Below are positions 8,801-14,459 of a stretch of DNA of 28,527 bases, in pieces (the stretch's first letter is position 1; every line of letters starts with the position of its first letter). Below the pieces are notes generated by a model. That model was given only the letters and a program-made list of their open reading frames with translations, did no database searches and was not told the DNA's origin. Source of the stretch: a virus. The position numbers were made by a program, and so were the translations under genes. The DNA lies in the IMG/VR virus record IMGVR_UViG_3300032271_001254, positions 1 to 28,527 of that record. One strand, given 5' to 3'.

Positions 8801-9275
8801 AAGAATAGTAGACTATGCAAGTGTTAATCAATCTAGATTACTTGGCGCAAGATCATTAGATCAAGTTGCATTTAAAACTCCTAATTCACAAGGAATATTA
8901 AACAGAAAATATAAACCTATAACTTCTCTTTGTTATGAAGTTAGTGCTGGACAAAATTTAGTATTAAAAGATAAAATACAAAATGTTTATACATTTGTTC
9001 CTACGGATAAGATATATAATATTATTATATATCCTTTGCAAGCTTTGGCAAATTATATTAATTTACCACAAGATTGGTATAATACATATGAATTTTATGA
9101 ATTTGTACCCGGTTATGATTATAGCGAAATATCGGGTATAATAGATTGGGAAAACCCCAATACAACTATTAATAGAAATTTATCTGGTGTTAATAATTGG
9201 TTTGGATCTGAAGGATTTTTAGATGCACAATTATCATATGCATTATATAAAGGATTAGGATATATAAACAACTAA
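5850..9275 (+). CDS. 7: Giant gp7-like baseplate wedge protein with Ig-like, PKD and beta-propeller segments
   Basis: A 1141-aa protein placed where T4 has gp7 (1032 aa), directly after gp6. Domains read in order: an Ig-like He_PIG segment with the IPEGMSLNNTTGAIYGTP hallmark (38-55); a PKD domain (about 92-165) with the classic YLWNFGDG-x-TS and HFYNLPGTYNVTF motifs (121-150); a long beta-rich region; an NHL-type beta-propeller (about 545-840) with repeated NNLWVTY / NNIWIAY / KGRVFVI blades; and a C-terminal block (about 895-1141) of mixed helices ending YALYKGLGYINN that I take to be the conserved wedge part. PKD and propellers are adhesion or sugar-binding modules in other proteins, so a role in surface contact is inferred. 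The gp7 name rests on gene order and C-terminal character. The gene ends 4 bp into the convergent tail operon (CTAA shared by both stops). Confidence 0.65.
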   Translation: MANIDQNQFFSLSAGNYYSIIPSFTAIGGITNVYAVNIPEGMSLNNTTGAIYGTPVNQGKSFIYYNVSDSINTASTILNFTIFFSNTAKTNIQVSPQNGYANITNFQFTSYVPASLSAYAYLWNFGDGNTSNVPNPTHFYNLPGTYNVTFDAYTPTGVKTLALSVKTDLKLNESLYFEYVPPPTFAGHYNRYPFRINFTSSVKGPHIIDLGAQYSKSYEAQIPSNKWSFLRPEWRFLDLNGNVVNNIYPTNEVEIYCDSQGNLNYTGNGYFVGVSGSYQFYFVDDLYNVDQAITSQPYTTIIATLRTSGIRAFSDSNNLDKNIPGFSNSLASAAIPYIFYWRSPDNLRISENGARDYVNPRWPQAVQNMVITANYKNPIPDPWPDGNGISLFNPDGAFARYIPTNNTDVLKLNVTTQGFSANILPQPITFQGVDNTGFKTAGYYKGKFTTNTVSALNATISASLTYHVPTLTAQFFNPILWISNPANTSMTIAQYFYNPALSAAINSPNLNVAHVYNFQVPFITNDLVALTGSQLIKSVAPLPAPSYHAWAVDSELNYIYRISSFGKILCALDLSNEIQKFNLVSEPITSFGILSGNDIRIDGNQNFYVSLNHSLSVLKFNNVGHMIGAFTPTKFLPQTNPPSQYYPENVAPYIDIDNQNNLWVTYNNSVTSAIVKYDQKGRKLFSTVPPLNPKNIIVDSNNNIWIAYLGSNSNYTLEKRDQYGNIIKSYYPIKNLKYINLDYKQNPWFTFSYSWVGTIDTSTGSVFLLNLSGTNQKFTNLGSWTDVNQNLNTTALGGIGGDQKGRVFVINSLEDNMYVIDSNSKNILNKFHLNSNSSAIADGDWTCLNWLNKFASKYTSYYIPNSSYVTLNGISKPLNFLQHQSYDIFKKNENFDIVTQMKSLAFVPSLRDSNVLFDEFFGSILGKYPFNHTDLGLESYEKIANFVSNHKDVDYCNIDQLYDLAASIGLSIEDFRLDYPEAIERIVDYASVNQSRLLGARSLDQVAFKTPNSQGILNRKYKPITSLCYEVSAGQNLVLKDKIQNVYTFVPTDKIYNIIIYPLQALANYINLPQDWYNTYEFYEFVPGYDYSEISGIIDWENPNTTINRNLSGVNNWFGSEGFLDAQLSYALYKGLGYINN

Positions 9276-9730
9276 TCTTTAACCAAAGATAAAAGATAAT
9301 TTGCACTATTAAATCTACTTAAGATATCTTCTATAGTATTGTGCATACCTGATTTAACTTGAGTTAAATAATTATTAAGTTCTATAGATGTTAATATTGA
9401 AGATATTTCTCTATAAACTTCGTAATAAGCATTTAAAATATTATTATTCTCATCAAAATATTGAGATGTATTATCTAATTTTATTATAGATGAATTAAAA
9501 CTTGGAAAAAGAACATCATTTTGTCTAGAAGTTCCTATGATTTCTTCTTGTAGTTTGTCGAAAAGTTCATCTAAATCTTCATAAAGTTTACCTAATATTT
9601 TATGTGTGTCATAATTTAAAACATACCAATGAACCATATGTATTATAGCTTCTGATTTTAAAAGAATTAAACCAAATTCTCTAGTAGGTTCGTTTGTTAT
9701 AGATGATATTGTTGTTATTTCTATTTCCAT
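9272..9730 (-). CDS. Dps/ferritin-like helical phage protein
   Basis: A 152-aa helical protein. The segment LLKSEAIIHMVHWYVLNYDTH followed by KLYEDLDELFDKLQEEIIG has the pattern of Dps/ferritin-like four-helix proteins (helix with spaced His/Trp, loop, acidic second helix). It closely recalls small T4-type phage proteins of that class (I think of DUF5856). Canonical ferroxidase residues are incomplete by eye, so metal binding is not claimed. It is the last gene of the long minus-strand tail operon; its ATG comes 1 nt after the stop of the previous gene. A TTG at 9754 would extend the frame, but that lies within the upstream gene. Its stop overlaps that of the gp7-like gene on the other strand. 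Function unknown. Confidence 0.65.
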   Translation of the reverse strand: MEIEITTISSITNEPTREFGLILLKSEAIIHMVHWYVLNYDTHKILGKLYEDLDELFDKLQEEIIGTSRQNDVLFPSFNSSIIKLDNTSQYFDENNNILNAYYEVYREISSILTSIELNNYLTQVKSGMHNTIEDILSRFNSANYLLSLVKD

Positions 9731-9731
9731 T

Positions 9732-10241
9732 TTATTTTTTTCTAAAAAATTCAATTTTTACCATATATTCCCCAAAAAAGTTTTGTTCGCTTGATAAGAA
9801 AATATATTCATTTGAATCATTTTTTTGTTTTGCTATATTTATAATTTGTTCTTCTGTATTGACAATTTGTTCTGGCATATTTGTATTTTTTTCTAATTCT
9901 TTTATTTCTATTTTAGAAGATACAAATCCTGTACTTTCTTTAGTTAATTCTTCTATTACATATCCTGCTTTTATTAGATCCTTTTTTAAAGATTCTATAG
10001 CTTCTTCTTCAGAATTAAAAAATAATTTCCATAAAGATATAGGAAATAATGTATTAAGAGCAGTTGCTCTTTGAGCACAAATGTTACATGGTCTTTTTTG
10101 TTTCGTTAATAAAAAAGTTAACCAACTCAAAGCTTTACTATGTAAAATACAAGATATTATATCACCAAGACCACGAGAATATCTTAATTTTAAGTATGGA
10201 TCTTTACCCAAAGATTTTTCTAAATGTTTGTTCTGATTCAT
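9732..10241 (-). CDS. Small conserved phage protein with CxxC motif
   Basis: A 169-aa protein. The N-terminal part holds RGLGDIISCIL (23-33) and a CNICAQRATALNTLFP block (52-67). The GLGD, CxxCxxR and LNxLFP pattern recurs in short proteins near tail-fibre genes of many phages; their role is not known to me. With only one CxxC pair visible, a metal site would have to be completed by other residues or by dimerisation. The C-terminal 85 residues are charged and contain a KDLIKAGYVIEEL helix. The gene begins 38 nt inside the preceding gene, a longer overlap than its neighbours show, and ends 1 nt before the ferritin-like gene. No Shine-Dalgarno sequence. Confidence 0.65.
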   Translation of the reverse strand: MNQNKHLEKSLGKDPYLKLRYSRGLGDIISCILHSKALSWLTFLLTKQKRPCNICAQRATALNTLFPISLWKLFFNSEEEAIESLKKDLIKAGYVIEELTKESTGFVSSKIEIKELEKNTNMPEQIVNTEEQIINIAKQKNDSNEYIFLSSEQNFFGEYMVKIEFFRKK

Positions 10242-10644
10242 TTTTTGATATTAAATTTAATTTATCTTTGTGATATTTAACTCTGTTTTCATATTTTTCA
10301 AATGCCGAAGTGATATAATCAGACATATCTGAATATTCTTCGTCCAATAATTCGTTATTATTTTCTAAAATTATGTTGATTTGTTTTATTAAATTATAAA
10401 TTTGTTTTTCTATTGGATAGTTTTTATTAATATATTCAAAAAGTTCTTTTTCTAAATTTAATTCTTCTATTGGGTATAAATTTTTAATCGGAACCATTTT
10501 TCCAGAATCATAATCCCCTTCCCATTTCCATTTACCTAAATCTGTTTTTTCCGGATCTATATCTTTTTTCAAAATTTTTGAATTTGGTGGTATGTTATCA
10601 CCATAACCTATAAATGTTTTTTCTTTGTTAAAAAGTGCAATCAT
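10204..10644 (-). CDS. Conserved tail-region protein of unknown function
   Basis: A 146-aa protein beginning MIALFNKEKTFIGYGDNIPP, with a WKWEGDYDSGKMVPI segment (about 38-53) and a helical C-terminal half of alternating charge (ELFEYINKNYPIEKQIYNLI and following). The N-terminal beta part plus the W-EGDYD-x-G-x-M motif resembles small proteins that accompany tail-fibre genes in large myoviruses and could be assembly factors, but that is inference. The start overlaps the stop of the preceding gene as ATGA (10644-10641), indicating coupled translation. Its 3' end overlaps the next gene by 38 nt. Soluble, no signal peptide. Confidence 0.65.
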   Translation of the reverse strand: MIALFNKEKTFIGYGDNIPPNSKILKKDIDPEKTDLGKWKWEGDYDSGKMVPIKNLYPIEELNLEKELFEYINKNYPIEKQIYNLIKQINIILENNNELLDEEYSDMSDYITSAFEKYENRVKYHKDKLNLISKNESEQTFRKIFG

Positions 10645-11339
10645 ATTATATTACCATATACTTTACCATTTCCATTATTTGTTAAATTTATTAAAAATTT
10701 GTTTCCATCTATTGCATTTCCTGCTTGTCCACCAAGTGGTGGAAGTTGTGTACCATTAGAATCCAAAGGTCCGGTGTCTTGTCCTTTTTGTCCTAAATTT
10801 CCCCCATTTCCTCCAATTATAGGTTTAAATGTTTGAGGTACAGGTACATTTAAAATATTTACAGTTGTTTGTGTTTGTCCATTATTTGGATTTTGTACAG
10901 GTATATTAACATTAAATGTTATATTTTTTGTTGGATTTGTTGGATGTTTTTTAGTTTTATTTTTATTAGCTGTATTTTTATTAGCTGTATTTTTAGTTTT
11001 ATTTTTATTATTGTTATTGTTACTTTTAATTTTTGTAGTAACTTTTTTTGTATTAGTGCTTTTAACTTTTTTTGTATTTGCTAAATTGGATTTTTTTTGT
11101 TGTGCTTTAGCATTTTGTTGTTTAGCAGCTTTGGCAGCAGCTTTTTGTTGATTAGCAACTTGTTTAGCAGCAGCTTTGGCAGCAGCTTTTTGTTGATTAG
11201 CAGCTTTAGTAGCAGCAGCTTTTTGTTGTTTAACAGTGTTAGCAGCAGCTTTGGCAGCAGCTTTTTGTTGTTTAGCAGCTTTTTGTTGTTTAGCAGCTTT
11301 AGTAGTAGCAGCTTTTTGTATTTGTTTTTTTACAGGCAT
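10641..11339 (-). CDS. Ala/Lys/Gln-repeat protein with glycine-rich fibre-tip-like C-terminus
   Basis: A 232-aa protein of three parts. Residues about 8-85 are low-complexity repeats of the type AAKQQKAAAKAA, which would form one long amphipathic helix or coiled coil. Residues about 86-135 are a Lys/Asn/Thr linker, including a tandem ANKNT duplication encoded by an exact 15-nt direct repeat. Residues about 136-232 are beta-rich and Gly/Asn-rich (IIGGNGGNLGQKGQ, then QAGNAIDGNKFLINL and GNGKVYGNII) and closely resemble the distal end of glycine-rich phage adhesins, where a GNAI-x-GN-x-x-I motif near the C-terminus is common. Probable role: detachable tip or accessory of the fibre encoded just upstream. 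A perfect TATAAATA late promoter lies 6 nt before the ATG. Alternative: a histone-like basic protein, which the C-terminus argues against. Confidence 0.7.
   Translation of the reverse strand: MPVKKQIQKAATTKAAKQQKAAKQQKAAAKAAANTVKQQKAAATKAANQQKAAAKAAAKQVANQQKAAAKAAKQQNAKAQQKKSNLANTKKVKSTNTKKVTTKIKSNNNNNKNKTKNTANKNTANKNKTKKHPTNPTKNITFNVNIPVQNPNNGQTQTTVNILNVPVPQTFKPIIGGNGGNLGQKGQDTGPLDSNGTQLPPLGGQAGNAIDGNKFLINLTNNGNGKVYGNII
10965..10994 (+). repeat. Exact tandem 15-nt repeat inside the repeat-protein gene
   Basis: Two perfect copies of ATTAGCTGTATTTTT (10965-10979 and 10980-10994) encode the doubled ANKNT unit of the overlying minus-strand gene. It looks like a recent slippage duplication. Confidence 0.85.
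11105..11320. repeat. Degenerate Ala/Lys/Gln-coding repeats
   Basis: Imperfect units built from GCAGC(A/T)GCTTT and TTTTTGTTG(T/A)TTAGCAGC recur about nine times with unequal spacing. They encode the helical repeat domain of the minus-strand gene. They stay in frame, so they are coding repeats and not a CRISPR array. Confidence 0.8.
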
Positions 11340-11345
11340 ATTATT

Positions 11346-11353
11346 TATTTATA
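11346..11353 (-). promoter_or_regulatory. Perfect T4-type late promoter (TATAAATA)
   Basis: TATAAATA reads on the minus strand from 11353 to 11346, in the 15-nt gap between two fibre genes. The downstream ATG begins 6 nt later, so the expected start of transcription coincides with the start codon. It would give the repeat-protein gene extra late transcription within the operon. Confidence 0.65.
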
Positions 11354-11354
11354 T

Positions 11355-12755
11355 TTAATAATAAGTAGAATTTCCTCCAGATCCATTTGAATCGACTGAA
11401 CCTACATTACCATCATCACCTTGACTAAGTGTATCTAATCCATTAAAAGCAGAATTGGTACTAGTATTACTTACAATACCAATGCCACCAAGCCCTTCAT
11501 CTCCTCCTAAAAATCCAGCACCACCTCCTCCACCATTTCCTCCACCTAAGATAACATTAGTGGTGTAATTATCTGGAATTAATTCATTGATATCTACCGT
11601 TCCTTGGTGTGTAATAATACTAGTAACTGTATTAGCATCGGAGTATGTTGCAAGAGATCCAGCACCACCTCCTCCACCACCTCCTATTATTCCGTTGTTT
11701 ATTATCGTAGTTGGATATCTTAAAACAATAGCATCTCCTCCATCATTACCATTGGTATTATTGGTCAATGATGTTCCTAAGTTTTGACCATTTCCTCCAT
11801 TTCCTCCACATCCTAATATATATCCATCATTAATTATAGTAACAGTATCACCAGTTGAAAATCCAGAAACAATTAAAGCTGGTTCGGAAGTTTTTGTACT
11901 TCCTACTTTTGTATTATTATGTATATGCAATATTATATCACTTTGTCCTATACTATATAGACCTGTTCTGGTTATTCTATAAAACAAATCATAATTATAA
12001 TGATCTTCTTTTTGTAGTTCTACATCTATAGTAATTCTACCATTAGGGTTTGGTCTTATTTCTATTCTAGAATGGTCAAGTTCTGTTAAATCTGTATGTA
12101 TAGTTTTTTCAGTATTGCCTTCATTTGTTTCTAAATAAACCCAATCATTTATATTATTATAAAATGAAAGCATTTTTCCTTCTGATAAATGAATATCTTT
12201 TCTAGCAAAATAAGAATTTGTATTTCTTTTAACATATGTAAAATCAGGTAAATCAAAACTTGTTAACCTATCTAGATTTACTGGAACGTTTGTACTATAA
12301 AAAAAGAACATAACATTTACAATAGTTTGATTATTGAAAGCAGATGCAGGATAATTGTTTGTTAGGTATTTTTTACCAAGAGATTTTAATATAACATCAT
12401 TGTTTTCATCTTCTGTTAAACAATAAAATTTTTGATTATTTAAAGTTGATATGTTTAAGGGATAATGAACTGTAAATTGATTATCTTGCCAATAAGAACT
12501 TAATAATCGAACAGTTGTCGTTGCTCTACTAACTCTACTAATATCTGAAAAATTATTTTCTAAATCAATTAAAACAGCAGTATTTGCAGAAAATAAAGTA
12601 AAAATATTATAAAAACTATTAATATCATTAAAATACATTGAAGATAATTCACATAGTTGTGAATCTAAAGATATAAGATTATAATTATGTTTACCTACGG
12701 AATCTCCTACACAGTCTTCTGGAAATATTTTAAATGTTAGATTTCTATTATTCAT
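11355..12755 (-). CDS. Tail fibre protein with glycine-rich C-terminal adhesin region
   Basis: A 466-aa probable receptor-binding fibre. The N-terminal 95 residues (PEDCVGDSVGKHNYNLISLDSQ and on, to QFTVHYPLN) form a module shared with the next two genes of the operon and probably attach to the virion. The middle (about 100-290) is beta-rich. From about 305 the protein is dominated by glycine runs (CGGNGGNGQNLG, IIGGGGGGGAGS, LGGGNGGGGGAGFLGG), separated by short hydrophobic strands such as TVTIINDGYI and TTIINNGII. This is the pattern of polyglycine-sandwich adhesins such as T-even gp38 and related fibre tips, whose loops set host range. The start follows the upstream stop after 3 nt; the perfect late promoter behind it drives the following gene. 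Confidence 0.8.
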   Translation of the reverse strand: MNNRNLTFKIFPEDCVGDSVGKHNYNLISLDSQLCELSSMYFNDINSFYNIFTLFSANTAVLIDLENNFSDISRVSRATTTVRLLSSYWQDNQFTVHYPLNISTLNNQKFYCLTEDENNDVILKSLGKKYLTNNYPASAFNNQTIVNVMFFFYSTNVPVNLDRLTSFDLPDFTYVKRNTNSYFARKDIHLSEGKMLSFYNNINDWVYLETNEGNTEKTIHTDLTELDHSRIEIRPNPNGRITIDVELQKEDHYNYDLFYRITRTGLYSIGQSDIILHIHNNTKVGSTKTSEPALIVSGFSTGDTVTIINDGYILGCGGNGGNGQNLGTSLTNNTNGNDGGDAIVLRYPTTIINNGIIGGGGGGGAGSLATYSDANTVTSIITHQGTVDINELIPDNYTTNVILGGGNGGGGGAGFLGGDEGLGGIGIVSNTSTNSAFNGLDTLSQGDDGNVGSVDSNGSGGNSTYY

Positions 12756-12758
12756 ATA

Positions 12759-13655
12759 TTATGCTGTTATAAATTTATCAAATACCCAACAACAATTTTG
12801 AACTTTAAAAGCTATAGCTATTATATTTTGTCCTTCATATCTATCTTGGAATCCATATGTATTTCCAGATTTTGAATCTATTTGCATATCTATTGTTGTA
12901 GATATAGTTGAAGCTGCATTCTTTGAAGTAAAATTACCAAATGGTGTATTATTGTTTGTTAAATATGGTAATGTATATTTACAAGCTTGAGTTGCTGCTT
13001 TACTACACAAGGATTTTTGATTATTACACTTAAATCCATTTTTATATTGTTCACAATCATAAACAACTCCAGAATAAACAGTAGTACAACTAATGCCAGC
13101 ATTAATATCTGAAGTACCACAAACCAAATAATCACTAATTGTTTTTATAGAATTTATCTGTGAACCATAACACCATGTATGTGAATATACTATACATTGT
13201 TGTCCTTCTATAAAATTAGATTGTAAATCAGAAATTAGTGTATCTAGCGTTAAATTTCCGTTTGTATCTTCGATATAAACTTCAGGTACTACTGGAAAAA
13301 AATCTTGTATCCAAGAAGATAATGTTGTTTTTATAGAATCTATAGGGGTATTAGAAGGAAATAAAGAAGGATATACTATTGTTATAGGAGCTAACCAACC
13401 AGCAGAAAAATTTTCTACATATGTTGTTGTATTAAAAAAAACTGAGGAATTTTGTTTAGAAATTGTAATAACTTTATTAAAAGAATCTTGAAAAGCTAAA
13501 AAATAATTTAACATTGGTTGCCAAAAATTTTGAGAACTAGCAACTAAATTAAGAGTTGCTAGTTCTAAATTTAGATAGTTAGTATTAACATTAGATAAAG
13601 TATCTCCTATGCTATCATTTGACTGTAAACTATAAAAATTATAATCATTAATCAT
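12759..13655 (-). CDS. Cysteine-rich tail fibre-like paralogue
   Basis: A 298-aa virion-type protein with no catalytic motif. Its first ~100 residues share the module of its neighbours: NDSIGDTLSNVN, hydrophobic NFWQPMLNYFLAF, then SAGWLAPITIVYPSLF. The remainder has ten cysteines (for example GQQCIVYSHTWCYGS and YDCEQYKNGFKCNN, ending QNCCWVFDKF), far more than the surrounding genes, suggesting a disulfide- or metal-stabilised distal domain. The start is ATG 13655, whose ATGA overlaps the stop of the upstream gene; a TTG at 13667 would add four residues and is less likely. A fibre or spike role is inferred from operon position and from the shared module. Confidence 0.7.
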   Translation of the reverse strand: MINDYNFYSLQSNDSIGDTLSNVNTNYLNLELATLNLVASSQNFWQPMLNYFLAFQDSFNKVITISKQNSSVFFNTTTYVENFSAGWLAPITIVYPSLFPSNTPIDSIKTTLSSWIQDFFPVVPEVYIEDTNGNLTLDTLISDLQSNFIEGQQCIVYSHTWCYGSQINSIKTISDYLVCGTSDINAGISCTTVYSGVVYDCEQYKNGFKCNNQKSLCSKAATQACKYTLPYLTNNNTPFGNFTSKNAASTISTTIDMQIDSKSGNTYGFQDRYEGQNIIAIAFKVQNCCWVFDKFITA

Positions 13656-14455
13656 ATTGTTGTCCAAGTATAATTTATATTTTTGAATCTAAAATTAACA
13701 GTTCTCGCTGTATTAATATCAGTAGCACTTATTGAATAATTTAGAGTTAAAGTATTAGTATTTGTATTGTTTGAATATTTATAAAAATAGCCATTACAAT
13801 TTGTTTTTGCACTAATACCAGTTGTTGTTTTTTTACAATGGAAAAGAGCATTATCACACCAATGTTTACCATTACTGTCATGATTACAACCTACATTTTT
13901 TGGAGGTCTACAAACATCACAATTTAAATCAACAGCCGCAGATACAGAGTTTGGATTGCAATTTTCTGTATAAGTTTTATTATAATTAAAACTAAAAGGT
14001 ATAGTTTGATAGAGATATACAACTATATCTATTATTTGATTTGGGTTATATGTATTAGCATTAAAATTTATATCTAACCAGTTTTTTATAATTGATGTTT
14101 GAGAGCTACTATTCATAGCATACCAACTATTAATTTCCATCATTGTTGGATATATTAAAGTAAAATTTCCAATCCAAGTTGAACTTGTTGTATTTACTAC
14201 TGTAAATGCATCAATCCAATCAGAACTATAATTTAAAATATTATTTGTTGCTTTTAACCAATTTGCACTATGTGCAGTAAAAATAGTATATAAACCATAC
14301 CAAAAATTATGATTTTTTTCAAAATTAAAAATAGCAGAAGATAATGTTTGTACATTAAAATTAATCAAACCATAAGAATTGGACAAACAAAGAGAACTAT
14401 CTATAAGATAGATATTTGAACAAATTTGATTTGTATTGTCTAATGATACGCTCAT
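13652..14455 (-). CDS. Cysteine-rich tail fibre-like paralogue
   Basis: A 267-aa protein, the first of three consecutive relatives. N-terminal module: SSLCLSNSYGLINFNVQTLSSA, an aromatic HNFWYGLYTIFTAHSANW segment, and SSTWIGNFTLIYP near residue 105. The centre is cysteine-dense (NCDVCRPPKNVGCNHDSNG, HWCDNALFHCKK, TNCNGYFY), and spacing such as CDVC and WC..HC would suit zinc or disulfides. The C-terminal strands (about 235-267) resemble the same region of the neighbouring paralogue (VNFRFKNINYTWTTI compared with IAIAFKVQNCCWVFDKF). It starts 4 nt after the stop of the LamG/propeller gene, with no Shine-Dalgarno sequence. Tail fibre or spike is the best inference. Confidence 0.7.
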   Translation of the reverse strand: MSVSLDNTNQICSNIYLIDSSLCLSNSYGLINFNVQTLSSAIFNFEKNHNFWYGLYTIFTAHSANWLKATNNILNYSSDWIDAFTVVNTTSSTWIGNFTLIYPTMMEINSWYAMNSSSQTSIIKNWLDINFNANTYNPNQIIDIVVYLYQTIPFSFNYNKTYTENCNPNSVSAAVDLNCDVCRPPKNVGCNHDSNGKHWCDNALFHCKKTTTGISAKTNCNGYFYKYSNNTNTNTLTLNYSISATDINTARTVNFRFKNINYTWTTI

Positions 14456-14459
14456 ATTT

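Noticed and set aside
9703-10273. Plus-strand open frames opposite the small tail genes
   Set aside because: Phe/Ser/Leu-rich mirror images of AT-rich minus-strand genes that have better composition and operon spacing.
11105-11320. Possible CRISPR array from the repeated pattern
   Set aside because: Units are short, imperfect, without unique spacers, and keep a coding frame.
10869-11390. Cys/Phe/Ser-rich plus-strand frames that look like membrane proteins
   Set aside because: They are antisense translations of the Lys/Asn/Ala/Gln repeats; the hydrophobic look is a product of T-rich complement.
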